Source of the DNA: Aquimarina sp. MAR_2010_214 | Lineage (GTDB): Bacteria; Bacteroidota; Bacteroidia; Flavobacteriales; Flavobacteriaceae | DNA length: 64,000 nt | Direction: 5' to 3' | NCBI RefSeq assembly: GCF_002846555.1 | Contig: NZ_PJMS01000001.1 | Span: 1,550,001-1,614,000 of the forward strand | Part shown: positions 1 through 9,233 of the stretch, piece by piece | How positions within the stretch are numbered: position 1 is the stretch's first letter | Layout of the letters: every line of letters starts with the position of its first letter | Notes under the pieces: generated by a model | The model's input: only the letters and a program-made list of their open reading frames with translations | Database searches by the model: none | Told to the model about the DNA's origin: nothing | Made by a program: the position numbers and the translations under genes

Positions 1-1763
1 ACCTGCTAGTCCTGTAATGGTTGGAGTTGGATCAGTATCATTAACACAAAATGAAGCAGCAGAGTAATTAAATGAAGCATCATCTATTGTATTAATAGTC
101 ACATTTACATTAGAACTATTCGGGCAAGTTCCAGCAGTTGTATAAGTAACGGTATATGTATTAGGAGTTGAAGCAGATACATCAATTGCTCCAGTACTTG
201 CACTAATGCTTAATCCTGCGGGGGTTGAAGAGAATGTTCCACCTGCTAGTCCTGTAATGGTTGGAGTTGGATCAGTATCATTAGTACAAAATGAAGCAGC
301 GGAGTAATTAAATGAAGCATCATCTAGTGCGTTAATGGTTACAGTTACATTAGAACTATTCGGGCAAGTTCCTGCCGTTGTATAAGTAACGGTATATGTA
401 TTAGGAGTTGAAGCAGATACATCAATTACTCCAGTACTTGCACTAATACTTAATCCTGCTGGGGTCGAAGAGAATGTTCCACCTGCTAGTCCTGTAATCG
501 TTGGAGTTGGATCGGTATCATTAGTACAAAAAGCAGCTGCAGAGTAGTTAAATGAAGCATCATCTATTGCATTAATGGTTACAGTTACATTAGAACTATT
601 CGGGCAAGTTCCTGCGGTTGTATAAGTAACGGTATATGTATTAGGAGTTGAAGCAGATACATCAATTACTCCAGTACTTGCACTAATACTTAATCCTGCA
701 GGGGTCGAAGAGAATGTTCCACCTGCTAGTCCTGTAATAGTTGGAGTTGGATCGGTATCATTAGTACAAAAAGCAGCTGCAGAGTAGTTAAATGAAGCAT
801 CATCTATTGCATTAATGGTTACAGTTACATTAGAACTATTCGGGCAAGTTCCAGCAGTTGTATAAGTAACGGTATATGTATTAGGAGTTGAAGCAGATAC
901 ATCAATTGCTCCAGTACTTGCACTAATGCTTAATCCTGCGGGGGTTGAAGAGAATGTTCCACCTGCTAGTCCTGTAATGGTTGGAGTTGGATCGGTATCA
1001 TTAGTACAAAATGAAGCAGCAGAGTAATTAAATGAAGCATCATCTATTGCATTAATGGTTACAGTTACATTAGAACTATTCGGGCAAGTTCCGGCGGTTG
1101 TATAAGTAACGGTATATGTATTAGGAGTTGAAGCAGATACATCAATTCCTCCAGTACTTGCACTAATACTTAATCCTGCTGGGGTCGAAGAGAATGTTCC
1201 ACCCGTTAGTCCTGTAATCGTTGGAGTTGGATCAGTATCATTAGCACAAAATGAAGCAGCAGAGTAATTAAATGAAGCATCATCTATTGTATTAATAGTC
1301 ACATTTACATTAGAACTATTTGAGCAAGCTCCTACAGTTGTATAAGTAACGGTATATGTGTTAGGAGTTGAGGTCGATACATCAATTGCTCCAGTACTTG
1401 CACTAATGCTTAATCCTGCTGGAGTCGAAGAGAATGTTCCACCTGTTACTCCTGTAATCGTTGGAGTTGGATCAGTATCATTAACACAAAATGAAGCAGC
1501 AGAGTAGTTAAATGAAGCATCATCTATTGTGTTAATAGTCACATTTACATTAGAACTATTCGGGCAAGTTCCGGCGGTTGTATAAGTAACGGTATATGTA
1601 TTAGGAGTTGAAGCAGATACATCAATTCCTCCAGTACTTGCACTAATGCTTAATCCTGCTGGGGTCGAAGAGAATGTTCCACCTGTTACTCCTGTAATCG
1701 TTGGAGTTGGATCAGTATCATTAACACAAAATGAGGCGGCAGAGTAGTTAAATGAAGCATTTT
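1..1763 (-). repeat. Tandem 240-bp coding repeats (80 residues each)
   Basis: The phrase beginning acctgctagtcctgtaat recurs at 1, 241, 481, 721, 961, 1201, 1441 and 1681, exactly 240 bp apart. Seven full units and a partial first one (in protein sense) are visible, and the array continues past the window edge. Units differ at only a few bases, for example the codon before IDVSAST varies between Gly, Val and Ala. The 1201-1440 unit is the most divergent, and its neighbour 1441-1680 is intermediate. Near-identity at DNA level points to recent expansion or gene conversion. Each unit probably folds as one Ig-like beta-sandwich with a Cys pair. Confidence 0.95.
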
Positions 1764-2808
1764 CCAGATTAGTGACATTCACTGTGACGCTTCCACAAGA
1801 ACCGGGTGTTACACAGCCACCTTCGCCTCGTACATAATAAGTAGTAGAAGGTGAAGAAGGGGTTACTGCAATAGTAGATGAAGCAGTTGTAGCTACTTGT
1901 GTTCCTCCACAAGAACCGGTATATACTACCCATTGTGTTGCATCATTTAAAGAACCAGTGATGGTTAAGGTAGCATTGTTGCCATTACATATTGTTGATG
2001 GAGTGTACGTTACGGTTGGAACATCTGGATCGGTACAAGCTACCACACATGTCACAGAAGGAGAATATGCACTTGTAGATATATCGAATCGGGTGTCGTT
2101 GTCTTTAGACCAATTGGATTGATCATTAATAGCGGTTCTTAACGCTGTTGAAGTACCTGTTAAGGTGCCTGTATATTTAGCATTATCTTGCTCAGTTCCT
2201 ATAGAAGGGAATAAGGATACACAATCTACGCCGTTTGTTAACCCTGCGGGTAGTGCAGATCTTGCAGTTCCAAGAGCTGCAACAGTTGGGTCATTCCAGA
2301 GTGTTATAGCATCAAGAGCGAATGGTGTTCCGTTACCATCATCTCCATTAACCCCTGTTATAAAAGTGGGTGTTGTCGAAGGCTCAGCACTTGCTGCCTG
2401 ATACACCAATACCTGATCACCCCCTGTAAGAGACCAATTAGACCCACTAGCCAAAGAAATACTAGCTCCTGGTACGCTAGAACCAATCGTAAATGAATTT
2501 GCCGAAGTTTCGTTAATATGAACGACTGTTCCACAAGGTAATCCACCAGAGGGAGCAGTATATTGAATGTGCCCTTCGCTGGTTCCTGCCCAGCTCCCTG
2601 CTGCTACAGTATTCCATCCTTCTTCTGTGAAGAAAATAACTTCGCTTCCAGAAATATCGGTTAAGGCTATAAACGTAAAATCATCACTAGTTCCAGTACC
2701 GCTATCGGTATTGTAGCCTATAATTGCGATATCTCCGGGATTTAATTGTGCAAAAGAAATGACACTTGAAAAAAGTAATAAAATACTTAAAATCGTAGTT
2801 TTTTTCAT
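1..2808 (-). CDS. Giant secreted repeat protein (adhesin-like), C-terminus outside window
   Basis: An open frame of 936 codons starts at ATG 2808-2806 and has no stop before the left edge, so only the N-terminal part is seen. Residues 1-21 (MKKTTILSILLLFSSVISFA|Q) are a signal peptide. About 300 residues follow, rich in Gly/Ser/Thr, resembling N-terminal domains of Bacteroidota surface proteins, then a stretch with Ig-like character. From about residue 348 onward come 80-residue repeats with the core TDPTPTITGLAGGTFSSTPA and two Cys per unit. It starts 22 bp after the binding-fold gene and is probably the last gene of that operon. Family knowledge: such proteins usually leave by the type IX system via a C-terminal signal, which would lie outside the window. 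Adhesion is an inference. Confidence 0.9.
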   Translation of the reverse strand, partial: MKKTTILSILLLFSSVISFAQLNPGDIAIIGYNTDSGTGTSDDFTFIALTDISGSEVIFFTEEGWNTVAAGSWAGTSEGHIQYTAPSGGLPCGTVVHINETSANSFTIGSSVPGASISLASGSNWSLTGGDQVLVYQAASAEPSTTPTFITGVNGDDGNGTPFALDAITLWNDPTVAALGTARSALPAGLTNGVDCVSLFPSIGTEQDNAKYTGTLTGTSTALRTAINDQSNWSKDNDTRFDISTSAYSPSVTCVVACTDPDVPTVTYTPSTICNGNNATLTITGSLNDATQWVVYTGSCGGTQVATTASSTIAVTPSSPSTTYYVRGEGGCVTPGSCGSVTVNVTNLENASFNYSAASFCVNDTDPTPTITGVTGGTFSSTPAGLSISASTGGIDVSASTPNTYTVTYTTAGTCPNSSNVNVTINTIDDASFNYSAASFCVNDTDPTPTITGVTGGTFSSTPAGLSISASTGAIDVSTSTPNTYTVTYTTVGACSNSSNVNVTINTIDDASFNYSAASFCANDTDPTPTITGLTGGTFSSTPAGLSISASTGGIDVSASTPNTYTVTYTTAGTCPNSSNVTVTINAIDDASFNYSAASFCTNDTDPTPTITGLAGGTFSSTPAGLSISASTGAIDVSASTPNTYTVTYTTAGTCPNSSNVTVTINAIDDASFNYSAAAFCTNDTDPTPTITGLAGGTFSSTPAGLSISASTGVIDVSASTPNTYTVTYTTAGTCPNSSNVTVTINAIDDASFNYSAAAFCTNDTDPTPTITGLAGGTFSSTPAGLSISASTGVIDVSASTPNTYTVTYTTAGTCPNSSNVTVTINALDDASFNYSAASFCTNDTDPTPTITGLAGGTFSSTPAGLSISASTGAIDVSASTPNTYTVTYTTAGTCPNSSNVNVTINTIDDASFNYSAASFCVNDTDPTPTITGLAG

Positions 2809-2830
2809 AAGTTAAGGTTTGTAGTTTGCA

Positions 2831-3952
2831 TTAGTGACAGAGGTAGGTGTTAAACCACCCTTGATTATTTTCTTTTCCTGTTAAAGAATTAAGAGGATTT
2901 TTATTTAAGTTTTTAAAAATTTGCCTTTTCCAGAAAGAACCTTCTGTAAAGGTGTTCTCCCAAATATGATGGTTAAAATTAGTAGTGTTAAAATCATTGT
3001 TAAAATTGATTATTCCTCTTGGGCCTCCAATAGATATGTTTTGAATTGCTGTACTAAGGTTGTTCTGATCTTGAATCAAAGCTGATTTGATAACAAGTCC
3101 ATTTTCATAACCTAGCAATGCAAAAACATCAGGCTTTTTTCTAAATTGTTTTTGATGCATTTCTGCAAACGAAATATTAGTATCGTTATCCAGTTCGGGA
3201 TACCAGCTCGATATTGTTTTTATTTGGTTAAATACATCTGGAAACTCATTTATCAGAGCATCTTCTGCTGAAAAAGGCAGTGTATATAATGGATGTTTCT
3301 TATGTAATTTGTTTTGACTTAAGTAAGAAGCGTGTTCTTTGGCAAATATTCCGTTATGAAAAGCTACTATTGCATCGGGTTTTGTTTCGTTAAAATAGAG
3401 ATCCATTAATTCACTTTCATTTTCTCGAGGATGTAAAGGAGTGATAAAATGTCCTGCAAAAGAAGCATGTTCTTCTTGAGTAATAATATCATCTAGTGCT
3501 TCGATAAAGCCATACCCAGCCTCATAGTAGCAAGTAGAAGTTGCTACCTTATATTTTTTATGCTCCAAAAGATAATGCACTAACTTATGAAGCGAATCAT
3601 AGAGCCCTAAAGAATTTTGAAAAACTCCATTAGGTAATTTTATGGGGCGTTTAGAACCAAAATTGGCGGCAAGTAGTGTTTCTTGATTGTTAAATGTAAA
3701 ATCTGAAAGTTCTTTAAATCCAGTATGACCTATAATACCAGTTGTTATTTTAACGTTTTCTTGATAACATAATTTTTGAAAACTATTGATAAGTTGTTTT
3801 TGATCCGACCCAAATCCGATACTCTCTATGACTAACTCAGTCTCAATTCCTTCTATAGCCAATCTCATTCCATTCAAGAAAGATTTTCCCATTGTTGGAT
3901 ATGCATTAGATTGAGGGATTAATACACCAATTTTATGTTTTGAACCAATCAT
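2831..3952 (-). CDS. Type-1 periplasmic-binding-fold (LivJ-like) protein without signal peptide
   Basis: 373 residues. The start (KIGVLIPQSNAYPTMG, then SFLNGMRLAIE) matches the opening strand and helix of branched-chain amino-acid receptor-type substrate-binding proteins. The two-lobe pattern continues with IIGHTGF, AANFGSKRP, VATSTCYYEAGYGFIEAL and PDAIVAFHNG. There is no signal peptide or lipobox and no ABC permease or ATPase nearby, so this is unlikely to be a transport receptor. A cytoplasmic ligand-sensing or scaffolding use is possible. It lies 49 bp after the tail-collar gene and 22 bp before the repeat protein. The ligand cannot be named. Confidence 0.75.
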   Translation of the reverse strand: MIGSKHKIGVLIPQSNAYPTMGKSFLNGMRLAIEGIETELVIESIGFGSDQKQLINSFQKLCYQENVKITTGIIGHTGFKELSDFTFNNQETLLAANFGSKRPIKLPNGVFQNSLGLYDSLHKLVHYLLEHKKYKVATSTCYYEAGYGFIEALDDIITQEEHASFAGHFITPLHPRENESELMDLYFNETKPDAIVAFHNGIFAKEHASYLSQNKLHKKHPLYTLPFSAEDALINEFPDVFNQIKTISSWYPELDNDTNISFAEMHQKQFRKKPDVFALLGYENGLVIKSALIQDQNNLSTAIQNISIGGPRGIINFNNDFNTTNFNHHIWENTFTEGSFWKRQIFKNLNKNPLNSLTGKENNQGWFNTYLCH

Positions 3953-4001
3953 TATAAAAATTTATTAGAAAATTAGAGGGAGGTGAACCCCTCTAATTAT
4001 T

Positions 4002-4568
4002 TTAGTTTCTTGAAGGGAATATCCCTTGCATAGCAATACAAACATTAATACCAAGAAATGGGTTTCTGTTTTCGAATGGTTGACTTCCACCTGTTGGATT
4101 GGTAGTGCCAGAAATAGATACTCCTCCGAGTTTATCTCCAGCTGTTGGGTTTTCTCGAAATACTTCTGGCATATTACCGGCTGTTCCAAGCGCATTAGCA
4201 CCTGCATCAGTTTCATTTGTAGCATCGGTATTGTCTGTTGTGTAAACACTAACATTAGCAACGCCATTGGTTAATGAGTGAGAGTGATTAGGCATATTTA
4301 ACTGGTTTAAATAGATTTGTTCTATTCCTCCTCGTTCTCCCCATGAAATGGTTGATAATCCAGGCCCATGACCAATATGAACAATACTTCTACCTCTTAA
4401 ATCAGGTAATCCAAAGGATGTTCTACCATCACCACCAAACGTAGTTCCTAACAATGAAAAAAGTGCAGAGTATTGTGAGATAGCTAATAGTTGCCCATCA
4501 CATTTATTCCAGCCTCTGGGTGCGAAATTGAATCCAAAAGGTTGGATTTGTCCTAAAAATGGTTCCAT
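4002..4568 (-). CDS. Phage tail-collar domain protein (microcystin-dependent protein MdpB family)
   Basis: 188 residues. The N-terminus (FLGQIQPFGFNFAPRGWNKCDGQ) and the following LLAISQYSALFSLLGTTFGGDGRTSFGLPDLRGR are the hallmark of the tail-collar fold in phage tail fibres and the MdpB family. A conserved NHSH motif comes just after residue 100. The C-terminus (NRNPFLGINVCIAMQGIFP) is also typical. No tail, capsid or other phage genes are near, so this is a stand-alone bacterial family member. It is 45 bp from the upstream formyltransferase-like gene. How these proteins are exported or used is not established. Confidence 0.88.
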   Translation of the reverse strand: MEPFLGQIQPFGFNFAPRGWNKCDGQLLAISQYSALFSLLGTTFGGDGRTSFGLPDLRGRSIVHIGHGPGLSTISWGERGGIEQIYLNQLNMPNHSHSLTNGVANVSVYTTDNTDATNETDAGANALGTAGNMPEVFRENPTAGDKLGGVSISGTTNPTGGSQPFENRNPFLGINVCIAMQGIFPSRN

Positions 4569-4613
4569 AATAAATTTTGGTTTTAAGATTAATAGTTGTT
4601 TTAATGTTTTTCT

Positions 4614-5582
4614 TTATGTTGCAATAAGGGGTTCTGCTTTTATACTGGTTGTAAAATGTTGGTTTTGTTTTACTCCTAAATGAAAATATTTTTGACCTGT
4701 TAATACACCTGCATCCGAATGAATAATGTTTACTCTTAGTAATTTTTTATCCTTACAGTATACAAATAACCCTTCTTGTGGATGGATATGCACAATTTCA
4801 CCTGGAGTCTTGTCGGTTAGAGTGTCTGGGCAATCTGAAGGAGAAACTTCTATTATTTGTACAGGAGAGCCTTGATAATATGTTGTTGCACCGCCATATT
4901 TAGGATTACAAGCATTTACTAGGTTTTCAATTTCATCTGCTGTTTGCTCCTCCCAATTGATAGTTAACTCTTCGGGATTGGGGTGTTTATTATAGATGCA
5001 TTGGCTTTCGATAGATTGAGTTTTGTAGTTTTCAGGATTTTGGATTAGGTGCAAAGCTTTTTCTGCTAATTGCTCGAGCATAAAACTCATTTTAGAATTT
5101 ACCATTCCCGATGTTTCACCTGGTATAATAGGAACCACTTGTTCTATAAGGATTTTTCCTGTGTCCCATTCTTCATCCATTTGATATATAGTAATAGCGG
5201 TATTTTTTTCTCCATTTTTTATTGACCAGAATAGAGGGTCTGGCCCTCGATTTTCGGGTAGCTTTCCAAAATGAATATTTAAAAAACCATGTTTGGGAAT
5301 ATGTAATACCTCTTTTGGGATTTTTAATGAAAAACTACAGACTAAGACTAAATCAGGAGATTTATCGAGTAACCAATCTTTAAATTGGCTTGAAATGTTT
5401 TTATTATTAATAACAAAAGTCTCTATCTCTTGTTGTTTAATCAAACTTAGAGAGTCTTGATTTGATTGTTGAATTGTTTTTTCTTGCATGCAGACAGCTT
5501 GCAAGTGGTTGTTTTGATGTAAATATTGATATAGCGATATGCTAGTTGGAAAACTCCCTATAAGTATAATTTTCATGCTCAT
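4614..5582 (-). CDS. Methionyl-tRNA formyltransferase-like enzyme (Fmt paralogue)
   Basis: 322 residues with both formyltransferase domains. The N-terminal folate-binding Rossmann half holds the catalytic triad Asn102-His104 (LNIHFGKLPENRG) and Asp140 (WDTGKIL), at the spacing seen in E. coli Fmt (Asn109/His111/Asp147). A C-terminal Fmt_C-like barrel follows (LTINWEEQTADEIENLVNAC, NPKYGG). The active site looks intact, so a 10-formyl-THF-dependent formyl transfer is likely, but the neighbours are not translation genes. It is the first gene of the operon with the tail-collar, binding-fold and repeat genes, so the acceptor is probably not initiator tRNA. ATG at 5576 is an alternative start. Confidence 0.8.
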   Translation of the reverse strand: MSMKIILIGSFPTSISLYQYLHQNNHLQAVCMQEKTIQQSNQDSLSLIKQQEIETFVINNKNISSQFKDWLLDKSPDLVLVCSFSLKIPKEVLHIPKHGFLNIHFGKLPENRGPDPLFWSIKNGEKNTAITIYQMDEEWDTGKILIEQVVPIIPGETSGMVNSKMSFMLEQLAEKALHLIQNPENYKTQSIESQCIYNKHPNPEELTINWEEQTADEIENLVNACNPKYGGATTYYQGSPVQIIEVSPSDCPDTLTDKTPGEIVHIHPQEGLFVYCKDKKLLRVNIIHSDAGVLTGQKYFHLGVKQNQHFTTSIKAEPLIAT

Positions 5583-6192
5583 AAATTAAACCGGTTTGAT
5601 ATTGGTTTACTTGTAAATGACAATAGCAGCCTTTTTAACTTCATTTCTTTTTTATAGAAAACAGAAGTTAGAAACTAGTCAATACATATAATTACTTGAT
5701 TTTGACAGATATGTTAGCTTAAAATAGCCTGGGAATGATTGCTTAAAATTTGCAATATGTGGGGTAATTCGTAATGCTTTTAGATAAACTTCTTTATTAT
5801 AAAGTTTATTGAGGGGGTAATTAATGTGAATATTTGCAAATTAGAATACCCGAGTATAAGTTTTGTATACCAAGATATTGGATGCAATAATTACTGAAGG
5901 AAACATTTGTATGATGGTAGAATCCGTACCATTGATTAGAAAATCAATTATATCTTAAATTTAGTTAAAAAATAGTAACAAATCCTAATTTTAAACTGTT
6001 TTTTAACCTGTACGTTATACTCAATGTGGTTGTTGCACAACTCACAAAAATACTAAAAGAACTATAATTTTTGTAATCATAAAATCGTATTCAATTGATT
6101 TACAGTGTTTTTTGTTTTGTAATCATTAAAAAAACATTGATTTATTCAAAAATACGAGTTGTGTAACGGTTACCAATGTTAGATAATTATAC
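5583..6192. other. 610-bp intergenic region without a convincing gene
   Basis: All frames are broken by frequent stops. A palindrome AAACCGGTTT sits at about 5588-5597 just upstream of the formyltransferase-like gene. GGGGTAATT occurs twice about 55 bp apart (near 5761 and 5814). CACAACTC (6036-6043) is inverted as GAGTTGTG (6156-6163), and CAAAAATAC is repeated directly next to each arm (6045-6053, 6147-6155). The region should hold the promoter of the minus-strand operon starting at 5582. No clear TAnnTTTG element was found. Confidence 0.5.
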
Positions 6193-6630
6193 TTATTTCA
6201 AATACATACATTTTTTATCGTAATCAATAACTGCTTTTCCTCTTTTAAGAATATCAGCTCCGATAATACCGTCTACAGGCTCAGCATGATGTGCTATTAG
6301 TGCTGCATTTACATGATTAAGATCAAATAAAACAAGGGATATTCTTTTTCTAGACCATTTTCCAATTTGCATAGTGTTTTTTTGTGAAAGTTGCGTAAGC
6401 ATATCGGTAGCTCCAGCTCCGGCAGCTTTGACATCGCTGTCTTGAGCAAAAAGAGAAAATTTATCCACTGCTTCAAAGCCTACACAAGAGTTAGAAGCGC
6501 CGGTATCAACAATAAAATTACCTTCTACACCATTTAATACTGCTCTAACTTCAAAATGATTTGTCTTTGTAAAAACTAATTTAATTCTATAATATTCTTT
6601 TTGGTTTAAAAATTTTCGAAGTGTACTCAT
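6193..6630 (-). CDS. Retropepsin-like (clan AA) aspartic protease
   Basis: 145 residues, a single-domain retropepsin that would work as a dimer. The catalytic motif is FIVDTGASNSCVG with Asp42. The second conserved strand is VDGIIGADILKRGKAVIDY. There is no signal peptide and no membrane segment, so it appears cytosolic. Its ATG overlaps the stop of the CHAT gene (ATGA, 6627-6630), implying translational coupling, so the two proteases are probably made together. It ends the PKD-barrel / CHAT / retropepsin operon. The substrate is unknown; processing of a partner in the same locus is an inference. Confidence 0.88.
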   Translation of the reverse strand: MSTLRKFLNQKEYYRIKLVFTKTNHFEVRAVLNGVEGNFIVDTGASNSCVGFEAVDKFSLFAQDSDVKAAGAGATDMLTQLSQKNTMQIGKWSRKRISLVLFDLNHVNAALIAHHAEPVDGIIGADILKRGKAVIDYDKKCMYLK

Positions 6631-9233
6631 TTTTTATTTTGAAGAAACTTGGGTAAAAGTAGTATAATTAAAATAAATAAAACAATACCTATTCTATACC
6701 AAAGGTAGTTTAGAGAATAAGAATGTTCAACCTCACCATAATATACAAATGCGGCCCAATAATAAGGTGATTTTTGAGCATTAGAGATGTTTTCAGCATC
6801 CAGATAATCTAGTTTGGCGCGATGTATTGCTCTTGCTTTGGGAATTGAATGATTAAGATTTTTGTAAAAGTTTTTCATTACTGTAGCAGTGGTTTTGTCA
6901 TTTACTTTCCATAGTGAAAAAAGTATATTTTCTACTCCAGCATAATGAAACCCTCTACCTATGCTTATAGGACCTTCGCCTTTTGCTAGTCTACCAACAC
7001 CAGTTTCGCAAGCGCTTAAGACTACCAGATCGGCATTAAGTTGTGTCCCGTATAGTTGATTAACCAGAATGTTCTGATCCCTAAATTGTATAGAGGCAGG
7101 TCTGGAAAAGTTTCCGGATTCTGCATGCGTAGACAAATGAATGATATCATGTTTTTTTGCTAATTCTGTAAACCGTTGATAGGTAGCTTGTTCTTTTTCT
7201 ATAAAATCACCATTAAAATAACGCTGTATAGATTTGCTTTCGTTTTTTGAAAATGAAAGTTCTGTCTCTGTGTTTTCAAAAACAGGAAATACCCCCAAGA
7301 CAGTTTTTTTCTGAATGTTTTTAGGATTAGATCTCAAATATTTACTAGCCGAAATTTCATAACTTACTTCAGTAGATCTTAATAAAAAAGACATTTCCTT
7401 AAAATTCATAGAACTAGTTTCTTCTAGAAGTAAGGTTTCAAAAGGAATAAAATAGAGAAGACCATCGGGTATAATTAATAACCTTTTGGATTGCCTGGGG
7501 ATTTTTAATACATTAAAAAGTTCGGCAGCTTTTTTTGTGAATTTGGTAATGTCACGGGTAATGATCGAAGCATTGTCGAAATAATGAACATATTTTTTGA
7601 TTATGCTTTTGAAATACTCAGGATTTTCTATTTTTTTGATCTCAAAAGAATCTTGGGTGATTACAAATTGATATATGTTTCGATTTCCATAAAAATATTC
7701 AATCAAAGTAGTGTGATCTTTTTTTAATTTTTTCTGAAGAGTAGGAATAGAAATGTTGTTTTGATACCGAAGTAGTTTGGGGTATGCGTAATGAAGTTTT
7801 TTGAGCATCCCTTTAAGGGCAATAGATGTAGTGTCGTGAGCTGTAGTCCATTTTTGAATTTGAGCGATATTGGCGCCTTCTCCTTTTAATTTTTCTTTTA
7901 AAATTAGGGTCTCATAAGAGACTAATTTTGAATTAAGACGATTTTTATTTGAGACCAAAGAATCATTTTTATATTGAGATAATAGTTTTTTGGATATCAA
8001 AGCTTCATTTACAAAAGGGGCTTTAGAACGTTCGGCTGCTTGAAACGCTTGTATACCATATTTTTTGTCTTTTTTGTCTTTGTAAATGGTAAAAAGAAGA
8101 TCGATATAGGTCTCTGTTCTGTTCCTGTTTTGACCGTGTTGAATAATCCGGGTATCTTGAAGGGGATATAAAATATTAAGTTTTGAGTTCACATCAAAGG
8201 CTAAATCAAAAGCAGCTATCGCTAGAAGAGGATTTTTAGTTTCTTGATAAATATAGACATGAATGTCTAAAGCTTTTAGCAGAAGTCTATCTGCAATAAG
8301 GTGTTCTTTTGATGGTAAATCAGTATTTGCTGAATATCCTGGTAGGAGAGAGGTGTATATTTCTTTCAGGTTTTTTTGAACCTCTCCAAACTCTGATTTG
8401 GATAATAAAATATCAATATACGCCAATTGCCATTTGATCGTAGTTCTGGCCGATGTGTTTTTGTTTTTGAGTAATTGAGATCTGGCTTGTAAAATGTAAT
8501 CCTGAGCATTTTGGAATTCTTTTCTTTCTAAAGCAGTAGCGGCAAGAATCTGATAAGCGTTTATTTGATTAGCATCTATAGCGATTACTTTATTTGCAAT
8601 TTTTTTTGCTTTGTCATAATTACCAGAATCCAGATAGTTGGTAGCTGTGTTTGTTAATAAATTGGTGTTGTCAGGATCAATGTCCAAGCCTTGTTTAAGT
8701 ATTTTAAGTGCTTTTGGGTAATTTCCTTGATTGTGATATGCTATTGACAGATTGGTAATTCCTGAAATAATTTTTGAAGTATTCTCAGATTGTTCAGCCA
8801 GATATAGATAATTTTTTATGGTGGTTTCAGCTTTGGGTAAATCTCCAATTTCTATATAGATATTGCCAAGAGGTTGCAGACAGTTTTCGATTATATCATA
8901 GTCGGTTAATTCTTTTTCATAATATGTTTTCCAGGCAGTCTCATAATATAAAATAGCCGTTGGTTTATGGTTAAACTGATTGTGATAATAGCCTAGATTA
9001 CAGTTTACAATCACCCAGGCCAACTGATCTGCTTTTGTATGAAGCTGATTTTTTTTTGAAGCAATCATTTTACTTAACCGTAGCGCTCCAGAATTTGAAG
9101 GTTTTTGCGCAAAATAATCTAATTGATTATATAAAAATTCCGAGGTTTTTGTTCTTTGTTGTGCCTGCACTGTTGTATTACCTAACCACAGAGCAGCGAT
9201 ACATACCAATGTTCTAAAACTTCCAAATTCCAT
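6627..9233 (-). CDS. TPR-CHAT domain protease with signal peptide and C-terminal membrane anchor
   Basis: About 868 residues from ATG 9233; an upstream ATG at 9275 adds 14 residues but buries the signal peptide MEFGSFRTLVCIAALWLG...QAQ, so 9233 is preferred. Tetratricopeptide repeats fill roughly residues 80-270 (YHNQGNYPKALKILKQGLDI, LLTNTATNYLDSGNYDKAKK), then a helical region, then a CHAT (caspase-HetF-associated) domain. The catalytic pair is His703 in LSTHAESG and Cys742 in LSACETGVG. A hydrophobic helix (IGIVLFILIILLLP) followed by KFLQNKK ends the protein. The predicted layout puts TPR and CHAT parts in the periplasm, tethered to the inner membrane. The start overlaps the stop of the PKD gene by 20 bp in another frame. 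Confidence 0.9.
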   Translation of the reverse strand: MEFGSFRTLVCIAALWLGNTTVQAQQRTKTSEFLYNQLDYFAQKPSNSGALRLSKMIASKKNQLHTKADQLAWVIVNCNLGYYHNQFNHKPTAILYYETAWKTYYEKELTDYDIIENCLQPLGNIYIEIGDLPKAETTIKNYLYLAEQSENTSKIISGITNLSIAYHNQGNYPKALKILKQGLDIDPDNTNLLTNTATNYLDSGNYDKAKKIANKVIAIDANQINAYQILAATALERKEFQNAQDYILQARSQLLKNKNTSARTTIKWQLAYIDILLSKSEFGEVQKNLKEIYTSLLPGYSANTDLPSKEHLIADRLLLKALDIHVYIYQETKNPLLAIAAFDLAFDVNSKLNILYPLQDTRIIQHGQNRNRTETYIDLLFTIYKDKKDKKYGIQAFQAAERSKAPFVNEALISKKLLSQYKNDSLVSNKNRLNSKLVSYETLILKEKLKGEGANIAQIQKWTTAHDTTSIALKGMLKKLHYAYPKLLRYQNNISIPTLQKKLKKDHTTLIEYFYGNRNIYQFVITQDSFEIKKIENPEYFKSIIKKYVHYFDNASIITRDITKFTKKAAELFNVLKIPRQSKRLLIIPDGLLYFIPFETLLLEETSSMNFKEMSFLLRSTEVSYEISASKYLRSNPKNIQKKTVLGVFPVFENTETELSFSKNESKSIQRYFNGDFIEKEQATYQRFTELAKKHDIIHLSTHAESGNFSRPASIQFRDQNILVNQLYGTQLNADLVVLSACETGVGRLAKGEGPISIGRGFHYAGVENILFSLWKVNDKTTATVMKNFYKNLNHSIPKARAIHRAKLDYLDAENISNAQKSPYYWAAFVYYGEVEHSYSLNYLWYRIGIVLFILIILLLPKFLQNKK

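Noticed and set aside
1..1763. Regular repeats as a possible CRISPR array
   Set aside because: The unit is 240 bp, in frame throughout, with no short repeat/spacer alternation; it is a coding tandem repeat.
4002..4568. Tail-collar protein as evidence of a prophage
   Set aside because: No capsid, terminase, integrase, tail tube or lysis genes nearby; MdpB-type collar proteins occur as ordinary bacterial genes.
6627..9233. TPR-CHAT as a CRISPR type III-E (Craspase) component
   Set aside because: No Cas7-11/gRAMP, Cas1/2 or CRISPR array in the window, and the protein has a signal peptide and membrane anchor.
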